A stretch of 56,205 bases of DNA from Methylophilaceae bacterium (GCA_028355955.1 JAOMTQ010000006.1:1-56205), one strand, 5' to 3'. Positions 9,005-18,473 are shown, numbered from the stretch's first letter. Program-made: numbers and translations. Notes: generated from the sequence alone by a model not told the origin.

Positions 9005-9490
9005 TTATAAAATGTTTTTAATGAACTGAAAAAGTTCTTTTTGAAATTTTTTGGCGCTTCCTTTTTTTATCTCTTTTTGAGAATTGAGTATAAGCTTTCT
9101 TAATTGCTGGATATCAACGGCAGGAGATAAGTTAACAAAATCAGTGAGATTTGAGATATCAGCTATTAGTTTGTTTCTCCAGATCTCTACCTGATGAAAT
9201 TTTTTAATCTCTGTTTGGGATTCAAACTTCAAATGATCAACGAATTGTTGAGCTTCTGATAAGTCTATATCTCTTAGTAATTTGGCTAGATATAGGCTTT
9301 GTCTTTTTTGGGCAGAATTTTTTTTTAGTTTTTTTAATTCTTTTATAGCTTCGTGGACGTTTTCAGGTAATTCAATCTGGCTTATTTGCTTATCAGTAAG
9401 GCCTACTAAAATTTTTCCAAACGCATGAACATCTTTAGCTTCGTTTTTTAAAGCTGTTTTGCTTTTTAAACCATCTGTTATGTTGATCAT
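9005..9490 (-). CDS. darP: Ribosome-associated protein DarP (YjgA/DUF615 family)
   Basis: Small factor associated with late 50S ribosomal subunit assembly. The 161-residue product shows the family pattern. An N-terminal SKTALKNEAKDVHAFGKILVGL segment (split here: SKTALKNEAKD then VHAFGKILVGL) comes first, then LPENVHEAIKELKKLK, then the conserved KRQSLYLAKLLRDID region, and a helical C-terminus. It is divergent from pmbA, its usual neighbour in beta- and gammaproteobacteria. Its stop is 7 bp from the convergent PDZ-protein stop, with no terminator hairpin between them. Confidence 0.93.
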   Translation of the reverse strand: MINITDGLKSKTALKNEAKDVHAFGKILVGLTDKQISQIELPENVHEAIKELKKLKKNSAQKRQSLYLAKLLRDIDLSEAQQFVDHLKFESQTEIKKFHQVEIWRNKLIADISNLTDFVNLSPAVDIQQLRKLILNSQKEIKKGSAKKFQKELFQFIKNIL

Positions 9491-9557
9491 AGAAATTTAA
9501 TGCCAAATCTTTAATTTGATTATGTATCATATCACTTTAATAGTTTTCGAAAATTGT

Positions 9558-10898
9558 ATGATAAAAATACTTAATTATTCAAAAGAAGCTTTATATGAGT
9601 TAGCGAGGTATGTTAATAAACAGGCCAAAGCTAAAGGTGCTTCTGAGTCAGATGTTGAAATTGATGTTGATGCTGGAACTTCAGTTTCAGTTCGATTAAA
9701 AGAGCTTGAATCAGTTTCTTTAAATAATGATAAAAGTTTATCGATTACAGTATATTTTGGAAAAAAAAGAGGTATAGCGACAACTTCTGATTTTAGTAAA
9801 GAGGCTATTGAATCTTGCCTGGCAGCAGCATGCGATATTGCTAAATTCACTGGTGAAGATAAAGCCTTTGGGCTAGCAAGCTCAAAATTATTTCCAAAAA
9901 AAGAAATTGAACTTGATCTATATCATCCCTTTGAAGGTTCACAAGATGCTATGATTGCCAAAGCATTAGTCGCTGAAAAAGCCGCGTTATCATTTGATAA
10001 AAGAATAAGTAATTCTGAAGGGGCGAATTTTAGTACCACCGATAATTTATTTGTTCAAGCAAATTCAAATGGATTTTTTGGGAGCTTCCCATCCTCGCGT
10101 CATACAATAAGCTGTTCTGTAATTGCACAAGATAGTTCTGGAATGCAAAGAGATTATAGTTATAGCAATTCACGTAAAATTTCAAATTTACAATCTTTAG
10201 AGGAGGTCGGTGAAACCGCAGCTCAAAGGGCATTAAATCGCCTTATGCCAAAACCTATTAAAACAGGCCGTTATCCTGTAATTTTTGAATCTCAGGTTGC
10301 AACCTCTCTTATATCGTCAATAGTTTCTGCATCATCAGGTACAAATCAATATCGTAAAACCTCTTTTTTGTTGAATTCACTTGATAAAAAGATTGCTTCA
10401 GAAAATCTTACGATCAATGAAGATCCATACTTAAAGCATGGAAACGCAACAACATATTTTGATGGAGAAGGAGTTTACGTTAAGCCAAGAGTTGTTGTTG
10501 ATAAAGGTTTTTTAAAGGGATACTTTTTGTCTTCTTATAGTGCAAGAAGATTAAAAATGCAAACAACAGGAAATGCTGGAGGCGCACATAATTTAGTAAC
10601 AACTTCATCAAGTCACAGGTTTAAAGATTTATTAAAAAAGATGGGTAGAGGCTTGTTAGTCACAGAATTAATGGGACAAGGATTGAATATGGTAACTGGA
10701 GATTATTCAAGAGGTGTTGCTGGTTTTTGGGTCGAAGAGGGTGCTGTCGTTTATCCAGTTGAAGAGATTACTATTGCTGGAAATATGAGAGATATGTTGT
10801 TAAATATTTCTGCTATTGGAAATGATACTTACAAAAATGGTTCCCAATATGTTGGATCTGTATTGATAGATGAAATGACTATTGCATCTGGTAAATAA
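9558..10898 (+). CDS. pmbA: Metalloprotease PmbA/TldE
   Basis: Subunit of the TldD/TldE protease, implicated in peptide maturation and antitoxin turnover. The product has 446 residues from the ATG at 9558. The frame continues upstream to 9516, but the extra residues lack conservation. PmbA features include LKELESVSLNNDKSLSITVY, the GRYPVIFESQVATSLIS segment and the C-terminal GSVLIDEMTIASGK. In this family the catalytic zinc site resides in the TldD subunit, which is not in this window. It is divergent from darP and stops 3 bp from convergent mlaA. Confidence 0.95.
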   Translation: MIKILNYSKEALYELARYVNKQAKAKGASESDVEIDVDAGTSVSVRLKELESVSLNNDKSLSITVYFGKKRGIATTSDFSKEAIESCLAAACDIAKFTGEDKAFGLASSKLFPKKEIELDLYHPFEGSQDAMIAKALVAEKAALSFDKRISNSEGANFSTTDNLFVQANSNGFFGSFPSSRHTISCSVIAQDSSGMQRDYSYSNSRKISNLQSLEEVGETAAQRALNRLMPKPIKTGRYPVIFESQVATSLISSIVSASSGTNQYRKTSFLLNSLDKKIASENLTINEDPYLKHGNATTYFDGEGVYVKPRVVVDKGFLKGYFLSSYSARRLKMQTTGNAGGAHNLVTTSSSHRFKDLLKKMGRGLLVTELMGQGLNMVTGDYSRGVAGFWVEEGAVVYPVEEITIAGNMRDMLLNISAIGNDTYKNGSQYVGSVLIDEMTIASGK

Positions 10899-10901
10899 AT
10901 T

Positions 10902-11786
10902 CTAGAGGGATGATACTAGGTGGGATGCTAGGGGTCGTTGACTTGTTTTACTACTTTCGTTAGATTCAAAATCTTTATATTGCGATACTAAATCACTTTC
11001 GACATTTTGATTCTCATTAGCTGAAGATTTAATAGCATCATCAGTTGCGTCATCTTCAGTTAAAAAGTCATCTAAATACTCATTATAATTTATTTGTTCT
11101 TTACCGTTGATTTGGTTTTCTCTCATCTGCAACCAAGAATCACGTTGAAATGCATATGGATCAATTGCTGCATCATCCATTAGGTTTGTTGCATCTAGGA
11201 GTTGAGCCCTAGTATTAATAACCCAACCTACGTATAAACCGTTTCTTAACGCCACATTATCAATATAACCAATGGGATTTATGAAAAGACCGTCAACTGC
11301 TAGACCTGTACCATCTCTGAAGGTAGACGGTCCAAAAAAAGGTAATACTAGATAAGCACTGTCACGCCATCCATAGCGCGCTAATGTCGTACCAAAATCT
11401 TGTTTATTGCGATCTGTAAAGTTATTAACATTTGTTGAAGAAACATCAATGAAGCCAAGCATGCCGATAGTTGTATTTACTATCACTCTTCCTGTATCAG
11501 CCATACCTTGCTCTATATCTAACTGTAAAAAACTATTAACTGCAGTTATAAAATCTGAAATATTATTATAGAAATTATTAATTCCTTTCTTAGCTACATC
11601 AGGTGTGATGTGGTTGTAGCCCATTGCAATAGGCTTAAGAATGGCTCCATCGATGGTATCGTTAAATGTATAAACACCTCGATTAAACCCTTCGTAAGGG
11701 TCCTTTGGATTTTCTTCTGCGCTTATTAAGCATGAAAATAGAACAAATGAAATCGCTACTAATTTTATATTTATTTTAGTCCACAT
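10902..11786 (-). CDS. mlaA: Outer-membrane lipid asymmetry lipoprotein MlaA (VacJ)
   Basis: Removes mislocalised phospholipids from the outer leaflet of the outer membrane and passes them to the Mla pathway. The N-terminal hydrophobic segment ends in a lipobox-like L-F-S-C with the candidate lipidated cysteine at 19. The family hallmark NPKDPYEGFNRGVYTFND begins near residue 26. GFIDVSS, YLVLPFFGPSTFRDGTG and NPIGYIDNVALRNG follow. The 294-residue product has a Ser/Asn/Glu-rich C-terminal tail of about 70 residues without conserved features. The MlaBCDEF genes are not adjacent. Confidence 0.95.
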   Translation of the reverse strand: MWTKINIKLVAISFVLFSCLISAEENPKDPYEGFNRGVYTFNDTIDGAILKPIAMGYNHITPDVAKKGINNFYNNISDFITAVNSFLQLDIEQGMADTGRVIVNTTIGMLGFIDVSSTNVNNFTDRNKQDFGTTLARYGWRDSAYLVLPFFGPSTFRDGTGLAVDGLFINPIGYIDNVALRNGLYVGWVINTRAQLLDATNLMDDAAIDPYAFQRDSWLQMRENQINGKEQINYNEYLDDFLTEDDATDDAIKSSANENQNVESDLVSQYKDFESNESSKTSQRPLASHLVSSL

Positions 11787-11854
11787 ATCATACTATTATT
11801 ACATATTTGTTGCTTTTAAGGTACATCAAAAGAATATTAAAGGGGGTGAAGGGG

Positions 11855-11879
11855 AAAAAAGTGTTGTTAAGAAACAACA
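11855..11879 (-). terminator. Rho-independent terminator of phrB
   Basis: On the minus strand, immediately after the phrB stop, a 7-bp stem TGTTGTT/AACAACA closes a 4-base loop (plus-strand positions 11862-11879). It is followed by ACTTTTTT (the A tract at 11855-11860 on the plus strand). The stem is AT-rich, but the position and T-tract fit an intrinsic terminator that separates phrB from mlaA. Confidence 0.6.
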
Positions 11880-11880
11880 A

Positions 11881-13299
11881 CTATTTACATGTTTTATACA
11901 TAGATAATGCCTTTTCCCTTTGTTGTTTATGGTCAACTATTGGTAACGGATAATCGATACCTAGCTTGATAGGAAATGCATCTTTATTTTTTTCAAAATG
12001 TATCCATGGTTGATGAATTTCCCTTGAGGAGAGAGGAGATAATTGAGGAATATATTTTTTTATAAATACTCCATCTTTATCAAATTTTTCTGACTGAAGC
12101 ACTGGATTAAATATTCTAAAATAAGGCTGTGAGTCGCACCCTGTGGATGCAGCCCATTGCCAGCCACCATTATTTGCCGAAAAATCAAAATCAATTAGGT
12201 TATCTTCGAAATATTTTTCCCCCCATCTCCAATCAACCAGTAAATCTTTAACTAAGAATGAAGAGACAATCATTCTTAAGCGATTGTGCATATAACCTGT
12301 CTGATTAATTTGTTTCATTGCAGCATCAATAATTGGAAAGCCAGTAAGTCCATTCTTCCATGCTTCAAATTTATTTTTATCATTTTCGAATTGTAAGTTT
12401 TCAAACTGACTTTTAAATGATTTTTTTTCAGATACCTGGGGGAAGTTTGAAATTATTTGAAAATAAAAATCTCTCCAGATTAACTCACTTAGCCAAGTTG
12501 AAGCACCATCATTATCTGCTTCAATAGCTAATTTTGCGAGATGCCTAATCGATAATGTTCCGAAGCGATTATGTACGGATAGGTAAGACACTCCTCTTAT
12601 GGAAGGAAAATTTCTGTTTGTTGAATAATTTTTTATATTTTTATAAAATTTCTCAAGAAGGCTCTTACCTCCGCTGGTCCCAGTTGGCAAGTCGAGGTCT
12701 TCTAAATTAGTTTTTTCAAAACCAAGCTCCCCTAATGTCGGTAATGGTTTAGAAGTATATTTCGCAAAGTTGTCTTTATGATTTTCACAGTTGTATAGTT
12801 CAATGCCTTGCTCATTTAATCTTTTAAGATGGTTATTTTTGTAGGGTGTAAAAACTGTATACGGGTTATTTGATTGCGTTAAAATTTCATCATTTTCAAA
12901 TAAAACTTGATCTTTAAATGTGAAGGTTGTGACATTTTTATTCAATAAAATTTTAGAGATTGTTTGATCTCGATCTTGAGCATATTTTTCATAATCCCTA
13001 TTTATATATAATGAGTTACATTTATATTCTGTAATCAGTTTTGGGATAAGAAATTCTGGATCACCCATTTCAACGATTAGGTCCGAACCATTTTCATTTA
13101 AAGTTTTTTTGATCTTAGCAAGAGATCTCAAAATGAATTCAATTCTTCGATCTTTTTTGTTTTTAAGTTTACTTAATATTTGTATATCGAAAATAAATAC
13201 AGGAAAAACCTGATTTGAATTCTTTAATGCATGAAAAAGGGCAGCATTATCGTAAAGCCTTAAATCTCTTCTAAACCAAATGATAGTGTTCTGATTCAT
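11881..13299 (-). CDS. phrB: Deoxyribodipyrimidine photolyase
   Basis: Light-driven FAD enzyme that splits cyclobutane pyrimidine dimers. The N-terminal antenna domain begins IIWFRRDLRL (residues 6-15). The C-terminal FAD domain has WLSELIWRDFYFQI, GFPIIDAAMKQ, the MHNRLRMIVSSFL segment and NNGGWQWAASTGCD. The length of 472 residues is standard for class I CPD photolyases. The ASTGCD motif and overall length favour CPD photolyase over a cryptochrome-DASH. It lies 1 bp downstream of rlmH and has a terminator after it. Its retention fits a sunlit, planktonic lifestyle (inference). Confidence 0.95.
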   Translation of the reverse strand: MNQNTIIWFRRDLRLYDNAALFHALKNSNQVFPVFIFDIQILSKLKNKKDRRIEFILRSLAKIKKTLNENGSDLIVEMGDPEFLIPKLITEYKCNSLYINRDYEKYAQDRDQTISKILLNKNVTTFTFKDQVLFENDEILTQSNNPYTVFTPYKNNHLKRLNEQGIELYNCENHKDNFAKYTSKPLPTLGELGFEKTNLEDLDLPTGTSGGKSLLEKFYKNIKNYSTNRNFPSIRGVSYLSVHNRFGTLSIRHLAKLAIEADNDGASTWLSELIWRDFYFQIISNFPQVSEKKSFKSQFENLQFENDKNKFEAWKNGLTGFPIIDAAMKQINQTGYMHNRLRMIVSSFLVKDLLVDWRWGEKYFEDNLIDFDFSANNGGWQWAASTGCDSQPYFRIFNPVLQSEKFDKDGVFIKKYIPQLSPLSSREIHQPWIHFEKNKDAFPIKLGIDYPLPIVDHKQQREKALSMYKTCK

Positions 13300-13300
13300 T

Positions 13301-13762
13301 TTATTCTCGATGATAAGGATGATTACTTAGGATTGCAAAAGCTCTGAATAGTTGCTCAATTAAAATTAATTTTACGGTTTGATGCGGAAGTGTCATTTTA
13401 GATAGCGATATATTTTCCAAACTTCCATTTAATAAATCTTTATCAATGCCATCCGCACCACCAATCACAAATATTATCGTAGGAAAATTCTGTAACCAAT
13501 TGTTTAATTTTGTAGAAAAATTTACCGATGTTAGAGAGATTCCATGTTCATCTAAGCAAATATATGGGGACTCTTTGATATGAGTTTTAATTCTAATTGC
13601 TTCCTCTTTTTTTTTATTCTCAATAGAACTAAATTTTTTTTCAGGTTTTATTTCTATCCATTCAATCTTGGTATACTTAGGAAATTTATTTATGTAGTTT
13701 TTAATTCCTTCTTGTAACCAACTATCAAGTTTATTGCCAACGGTGATAATTTTAATTTTCAA
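13301..13762 (-). CDS. rlmH: 23S rRNA (pseudouridine1915-N3)-methyltransferase RlmH
   Basis: SPOUT-family methyltransferase that modifies pseudouridine 1915 in helix 69 of 23S rRNA. The 153-residue protein has the family marks: an N-terminal KIKIITVGNKLDSWLQEG segment, CLDEHGISLTS, the SAM-binding FVIGGADGID loop, and the C-terminal LLIEQLFRAFAI-type helix ending in HPYHRE. It follows rsfS by 21 bp, a nearly universal pairing in proteobacteria. Confidence 0.97.
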   Translation of the reverse strand: MKIKIITVGNKLDSWLQEGIKNYINKFPKYTKIEWIEIKPEKKFSSIENKKKEEAIRIKTHIKESPYICLDEHGISLTSVNFSTKLNNWLQNFPTIIFVIGGADGIDKDLLNGSLENISLSKMTLPHQTVKLILIEQLFRAFAILSNHPYHRE

Positions 13763-13783
13763 TCTGAAAATACATCCAATATT

Positions 13784-14107
13784 TTAATTTGACCATAACT
13801 CTTCAAGGTTAAAATAAGCACGGGTTGTTGGCGTCATGATATGGACAATGATATCTCCAAGGTCCACTAATACCCAATCACCCTCAGCCTCTCCCTCAAT
13901 TCCAATAACCTCAACTCCAAAAGCACTCATTTTATCTTTAATATTTCTAGCCAGGGCTTTCGTTTGTCTTGTTGAAGATGCACTTGCGATAATCATGAAA
14001 TCACTTATAGATGTCAATTTTTTAACATCCAGTGACACTATATCAAAAGCTTTTATGTCCTCTAAAGCCGAGATAACATGTTTTTTTATACTTAACGTTG
14101 AAGCCAA
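13784..14107 (-). CDS. rsfS: Ribosomal silencing factor RsfS
   Basis: Binds ribosomal protein L14 on the 50S subunit and blocks subunit joining when nutrients are scarce. The product has 107 residues, the usual length. The core motifs are DIVSLDVKKLTSISDFMIIASA near residues 20-42 (here broken by no gaps), then GDWVLVDLGDIIVHIMTP and YFNLEELW at the C-terminus. It starts 2 bp after panD and precedes rlmH. In many relatives nadD is its neighbour; here panD takes that place. Confidence 0.95.
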   Translation of the reverse strand: MASTLSIKKHVISALEDIKAFDIVSLDVKKLTSISDFMIIASASSTRQTKALARNIKDKMSAFGVEVIGIEGEAEGDWVLVDLGDIIVHIMTPTTRAYFNLEELWSN

Positions 14108-14109
14108 AT

Positions 14110-14490
14110 TTAAGCTGCTTGAATTGCAATCGAATTTTTTGTGATAGTCATTTTATTTGATTCATCTAAATAGACTAAGGTAGGGTGATAAGTTTCTAAT
14201 TCTGACTCGTTATATTCTGCATAGGTGGCAATAATTAGCTTGTCCCCAGGATTTGCTTTGTGTGCAGCTGCTCCATTAATTGAAATAATTCCTGAGTCTT
14301 TTTCAGCTCTAATCGCATAGGTTACGAACCTTTCACCATTTGAAATGTTATAAATCGATATTTGTTCATATTCTTTGATATCAGCAGCTCTTAGAAGAGA
14401 CGAATCAATAGCACATGATCCCTCATATTCTAATTCAGAGTGCGTTACAGTTGCTCTATGAAGTTTTGATTTGAGCATGGTTCTTTGCAT
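14110..14490 (-). CDS. panD: Aspartate 1-decarboxylase
   Basis: Makes beta-alanine from aspartate for pantothenate and coenzyme A synthesis. The enzyme is made as a proenzyme that self-cleaves between Gly24 and Ser25 to give a pyruvoyl group, and that site is intact here (YEGSCAID at residues 22-29). The length of 126 residues is normal, with the conserved [16 protein letters not shown] segment. With panC and panB directly upstream, all three dedicated pantothenate genes except ketopantoate reductase are together. Confidence 0.97.
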   Translation of the reverse strand: MQRTMLKSKLHRATVTHSELEYEGSCAIDSSLLRAADIKEYEQISIYNISNGERFVTYAIRAEKDSGIISINGAAAHKANPGDKLIIATYAEYNESELETYHPTLVYLDESNKMTITKNSIAIQAA

Positions 14491-14535
14491 AAGTATCTCA
14501 ATATTTCTTTTGTGATTTAAATCGTGACATTATAG

Positions 14536-15375
14536 TCATATAGTACCATCTGTGCAAAATTCTATATTATCAATTAACCTTACATTCTCATAGTTTGCTG
14601 CACCTAAAATTACCAGGTTTTCGTCACTCGTTGATGGTTTTAATAAATCAGCTTGACGTCTAATTTCCACGTAGTCAACAGCCCAACCTAAGCTAGTTAA
14701 TTTTTTTACAGCAAATAATTCAGCTAGATTTATATCATGAAATTTTTTCAATTCTACTATTGCATCTTTTAAGGTTTCGAAAAGTGTTGAGGCTATTACT
14801 TTTGCTTTTGATTTTAATAAGCTATTTCTTGAGCTTAAGGCAAGTGAATTTTGTTCTCTTACTGTTTCAACTGAATGAAAGCAAATTTGATAATTTTTAT
14901 CTGAGATAAATTGTTTAATCAGTATGAGTTGTTGGTAATCCTTTTTTCCAAAAAAAACATGATCTGGTTTAAAGAGACCAAACAGTTTATCGATAATCAT
15001 AATCACACCTTCAAAGTGACCTGGTCTTGATGCTCCACATAGTTGTTTGGCTAGTGGTGGTAATGTATAGGAAAGCTTTGGCTTTGATGGATAAATATCT
15101 TTTTCTGATGGATTAAAAAGAATATCTACTCCTAGTTTATTTAGAATTTCGATATCTTTTGTGAGTGTTCTTGGATAATTTTTTAAATCATTTTGAGAAT
15201 TAAATTGTATCGGATTTACAAAAATACTGACGATAATGGTACCTGCATAATTTTTAGCTTTCTCAATTAATGAAATATGTCCAGCATGCAAATTACCCAT
15301 GGTCGGAATTAACGCTAAATTTTTTTTATTAACTAAATTCGACTTTACGTCACTTTGGTTATTTAAAATTATCAT
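14536..15375 (-). CDS. panC: Pantothenate synthetase
   Basis: Joins pantoate and beta-alanine using ATP. The nucleotidyltransferase HIGH-type motif is in PTMGNLHAGHISLI (about residues 24-37). FVNPIQFN, RPGHFEGV, FGKKDYQQL and the KMSKS-like LALSSRNSLL follow. The length of 279 residues is normal. Its ATG overlaps the panB stop by one base (TAATG), so coupled translation is likely. A 45-bp gap separates it from panD. Confidence 0.97.
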   Translation of the reverse strand: MIILNNQSDVKSNLVNKKNLALIPTMGNLHAGHISLIEKAKNYAGTIIVSIFVNPIQFNSQNDLKNYPRTLTKDIEILNKLGVDILFNPSEKDIYPSKPKLSYTLPPLAKQLCGASRPGHFEGVIMIIDKLFGLFKPDHVFFGKKDYQQLILIKQFISDKNYQICFHSVETVREQNSLALSSRNSLLKSKAKVIASTLFETLKDAIVELKKFHDINLAELFAVKKLTSLGWAVDYVEIRRQADLLKPSTSDENLVILGAANYENVRLIDNIEFCTDGTI

Positions 15376-16109
15376 TAAAGTAGATGAGTATTTTTTATAA
15401 AATCTTGAATAGATTTAAAATTAAAATTTTTATAATTAGCATCATTTTTTTTTGTTGGATTCAAAGTATTTGTAATTTCTAAGCCAAGTAAATCATACAA
15501 AATTTCAACTCTTCCTGAGCAGTCATTTGAGGATTTGTATGAAATAGTTGGTATATCTAACTCAGCTGTAATAGCTTGGCAAATTTCACTGTTTAGCATT
15601 GATAAAACAATCATAGAGATACCTGCATTTTGAAGTATCTTTGCATCTTCTAATAAATCATCTAATTTAAATTTAAATTCTGAAATAGTTTTTGTTTGCG
15701 GTGTTAAGCCAATATGCCCACACATAAATATTTCTTCTTTTTTAAGATGCCTCACAATATCTTTAATTTCTTTTCCTCCTTCTACCTTCACTCCATCAGC
15801 TCCAGCCTCGATTATTTTTTTAGCATTAATTAATGCGGTTGATTTTTTTTCGTAAGAATTTATTGGCATATCAGCAACAATTGGCAAATCATTTGCTCCA
15901 TTCCTGACAGAACGTGTGTGATATAAAATCTCATTCATTGTGACATTTAAGATATTTTTTTCTCCCTTAACTCTTGTTCCCAATGAGTCTCCAACAAGCA
16001 AGGCATCTACCTTAGTATTAGCAAGCATGGACGCGAATGTGGCATCGTAGCAAGAAATGATTGCTAAATTTTCTTTTTTAATAAGGTTTTGTAATTTATT
16101 CATAACCAT
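15375..16109 (-). CDS. panB: 3-methyl-2-oxobutanoate hydroxymethyltransferase
   Basis: Transfers a one-carbon unit from methylenetetrahydrofolate to alpha-ketoisovalerate to give ketopantoate. The TIM-barrel motifs are AIISCYDATFASM, DALLVGDSLG, VVADMP-type PIVADMPINSYE, and the metal/substrate segments GADGVKVEGG and CGHIGLTPQ. About 244 residues is slightly short for the family (about 263-270). I placed the start at the ATG at 16109, which overlaps the previous stop (TGATG). A further in-frame ATG lies at 16103. Confidence 0.95.
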   Translation of the reverse strand: MVMNKLQNLIKKENLAIISCYDATFASMLANTKVDALLVGDSLGTRVKGEKNILNVTMNEILYHTRSVRNGANDLPIVADMPINSYEKKSTALINAKKIIEAGADGVKVEGGKEIKDIVRHLKKEEIFMCGHIGLTPQTKTISEFKFKLDDLLEDAKILQNAGISMIVLSMLNSEICQAITAELDIPTISYKSSNDCSGRVEILYDLLGLEITNTLNPTKKNDANYKNFNFKSIQDFIKNTHLL

Positions 16110-16756
16110 CAAATGAACTGTGGATTAAAGTATTCTCGTATGCTTGTAATACTCATAATTCTATCAACCATCATGTTTAAAGCTGAGCTATCCTCTAATA
16201 GGTCAATATTTTCATTATTAACAATCAAGACATTAGATTTATGTTGATTATGAAAGTAATTACTATAAGAAGCTGCGATTTTTTCAAGATATTCAGTTGA
16301 AATTGTTTGTTCGTAATTAATATTTCTTTTTTCTACTCTTTTCCTAAGAAGATCCACGGGTGTTTGGAGATAAATAACCAAATCTGGAACGGGAGCCTTG
16401 AGTTGAAGATGTTTATATATTTGTTGATATAACTTAAATTCTTCATCATCTAAATTTAACCTTGCAAAAATTGGATCTTTTTGCAAGAAAAAATCAGCGA
16501 TCACGCCATTTCTAAAAAAATCTTTTTGTTTAAGCTCCTCTAATTGATTAGCTCTTTGGAAAAGAAAAAAAAGTTGCGTAGGCAGTGAATAGTGTTTCAT
16601 ATCCTCATAAAATTTTGGTAAAAAAGGGTTTCTTTCTGCTTTTTCATTAAAAATTGCAGCTCGGTGTTGATTTGCTAAAAGGCCTGCAAGTGTTGATTTA
16701 CCACATCCAATAGGACCCTCAATCACAATATAAGGATATTTATCAAATATATTCAT
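16109..16756 (-). CDS. Deoxynucleoside kinase (dAdo/dGuo kinase family)
   Basis: P-loop kinase that phosphorylates deoxynucleosides for dNTP salvage. Walker A is EGPIGCGKST (about residues 13-22). The family's substrate-site segments are LPTQLFFLFQRANQLEEL and VIADFFLQKDPIFARL, and the lid-like RKRVEKRNINYEQ is near residue 140. The length of 215 residues fits the dNK/dGK family. It overlaps panB by one base and follows folK by 1 bp, a folK-kinase-panB order seen in other betaproteobacteria. Substrate preference cannot be read from the sequence alone. Confidence 0.9.
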   Translation of the reverse strand: MNIFDKYPYIVIEGPIGCGKSTLAGLLANQHRAAIFNEKAERNPFLPKFYEDMKHYSLPTQLFFLFQRANQLEELKQKDFFRNGVIADFFLQKDPIFARLNLDDEEFKLYQQIYKHLQLKAPVPDLVIYLQTPVDLLRKRVEKRNINYEQTISTEYLEKIAASYSNYFHNQHKSNVLIVNNENIDLLEDSSALNMMVDRIMSITSIREYFNPQFI

Positions 16757-16757
16757 T

Positions 16758-17234
16758 TTAGATTTTAACGACCCCTTGGTCTGGAAGGGATTTTAAGATT
16801 TCATCAATAGAACCAATACCTGGGATATTTAATTTTTGATTGATTTCAAAGAGGGGAACAATGACAAACTGTCTTTGATGCATTCGTGGGTGAGGAACAG
16901 TCAATTTTTTTGTTTTCATAATTAAGTCATCAATCAACAAAATATCCAGATCTAGCGTACGTGGTTCATTTAACTCCATCCTTATTCTACCTGCTTTTGT
17001 TTCTATATCTTGTAATGCAGCATGCAAATTTTCTGGAGAAATGTCTCCCTCTACTTTAACAGCAGCATTTATAAAATCAGGCTGATCAATCTTACCGATA
17101 GGTTTTGTTTTATATAGAGAGGATGTATGCGTTACTGAAAGCTCATCAATAGCATCAATTAAATTGATAGCTTTATAAATTTGTTGGCTAGGCTCTTCGA
17201 GATTACTTCCAAGTGCAATATAAATTTTAGACAT
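16758..17234 (-). CDS. folK: 6-hydroxymethyl-7,8-dihydropterin pyrophosphokinase (HPPK)
   Basis: Pyrophosphorylates the pterin precursor of folate. The conserved motifs are IALGSNLEEP at residues 5-14, LYKTKPIGKIDQPDFINAAV near residue 41, and the diagnostic RTLDLDILLIDD (about residues 91-102) followed by VPHPRMHQRQFVIVPL. The length of 158 residues is typical. It overlaps the end of pcnB by 8 bp. Confidence 0.96.
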   Translation of the reverse strand: MSKIYIALGSNLEEPSQQIYKAINLIDAIDELSVTHTSSLYKTKPIGKIDQPDFINAAVKVEGDISPENLHAALQDIETKAGRIRMELNEPRTLDLDILLIDDLIMKTKKLTVPHPRMHQRQFVIVPLFEINQKLNIPGIGSIDEILKSLPDQGVVKI

Positions 17235-18462
17235 AAGTTTTATTTTTAATTAATTTTTTTCTAGTTTTATCATCAGAGTTAACAAACTTCTCCCACCAAC
17301 GACTTAAATTCTTATCAAATTGATCGCTTTCTGAACGAATAAGCATAAAGTCATAAGCAGCTCTGAACCTAGGGTGTGTGAAAAATCGATACACTTTTTT
17401 TTGTGATAAATTTTCGAAGCGTATTTGAAGCCTCCATATCTCGGACATAGCAATGAGAAACCTTTTTTGAATAGGGAAAATTTTATTTTGTTTAAAAATT
17501 ATTTTATCAATAGCATCGTTTAACGCAAGGGAACTGTGGGAATATTGAGTTTCATTTGTTTTCCATAATTTAAAAACATCTTGCCATAAAAATACAGAAA
17601 AAATAAAACCGGGACTGATATGTTTATTATTTGCTATTCGTTGGTCGCAATTATCAAGTGCCTTATAAACAAATCTTTCGAAATTAGAGTTAAGAGAATC
17701 AATAGAGGGTAAGTATTTTTTTGTTAGATTATATTCTCTAAAAATTCTTAAGCTATTTTTTGCATGGCCAGTAAGAAAAAACTTTAAAATTTCATCGAAT
17801 AATCTTGAGTGAGGAATGGTTTCAAGAAGCTTCATTGATGGCTCAATAAGCTTGAGGGTATCATGATGAATATTCATATCAAGCTTGGCTGAAAACCTTA
17901 AGGCTCTGAGAAGTCTTATAGGATCCTCAATAAACCTTTTTTGTGGGTCTCCAATTAACTTTATTATTTTCTTCTTAATATCGCTTTTACCATTAAAAGT
18001 ATCGATTAATATTTTATTGATAGGATCGTAATAAAGTGCATTAATTGTAAAATCACGTCGTTTAATATCTTCAGACATTGAGCCGTATTCATTGTCTTTC
18101 AAAATACCATTTTTCATATGAATTTTTTCTGTAGGAGCTGTTCGGAAAGTCGAAACCTCTATTATTTCTCTATTATAAATAACATGAACTAATTTAAATC
18201 GTCTCCCAATGATTCTTGAGTATTTAAATATTTTTCTTATATCTTCAGGTTTTGCATTGGTTGCAATATCAAAATCTTTTGGGGAGTAATCTAATAAAAT
18301 ATCTCTTATCGCACCACCCACAATATAGGCTTCATAATTATTTGCTTGAAGCTTAAGTACGATATCAATTGCAGCCTCGCTAATTAAGTTTTGATTTATC
18401 CCCGTGGGACTAATTAGTTGATTAATTTTTTTGAAAAATTGAGGAAAAACTTTTAAATTCAT
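17227..18462 (-). CDS. pcnB: Poly(A) polymerase I
   Basis: Adds 3' poly(A) tails to RNA and promotes decay. The nucleotidyltransferase core has VGGAIRDILL followed by the catalytic DFDIATNA (D-x-D). The PcnB-specific RIIGRRFKLVHVIY and RRDFTINALYYDP come next, then RFIEDPIRLLRALRF. The C-terminal RNA-binding region is basic and ends in KTRKKLIKNK. The length of 411 residues is in the PcnB range, and the GRRFKLVHV segment argues for poly(A) polymerase rather than CCA-adding enzyme. It overlaps folK. Confidence 0.93.
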   Translation of the reverse strand: MNLKVFPQFFKKINQLISPTGINQNLISEAAIDIVLKLQANNYEAYIVGGAIRDILLDYSPKDFDIATNAKPEDIRKIFKYSRIIGRRFKLVHVIYNREIIEVSTFRTAPTEKIHMKNGILKDNEYGSMSEDIKRRDFTINALYYDPINKILIDTFNGKSDIKKKIIKLIGDPQKRFIEDPIRLLRALRFSAKLDMNIHHDTLKLIEPSMKLLETIPHSRLFDEILKFFLTGHAKNSLRIFREYNLTKKYLPSIDSLNSNFERFVYKALDNCDQRIANNKHISPGFIFSVFLWQDVFKLWKTNETQYSHSSLALNDAIDKIIFKQNKIFPIQKRFLIAMSEIWRLQIRFENLSQKKVYRFFTHPRFRAAYDFMLIRSESDQFDKNLSRWWEKFVNSDDKTRKKLIKNKTYV

Positions 18463-18473
18463 TTATTTAGATT

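Noticed and set aside
9516-9557. Earlier start for pmbA
   Set aside because: The 14 extra residues have no family similarity and lie in the promoter region shared with darP; the ATG at 9558 gives the expected N-terminus.
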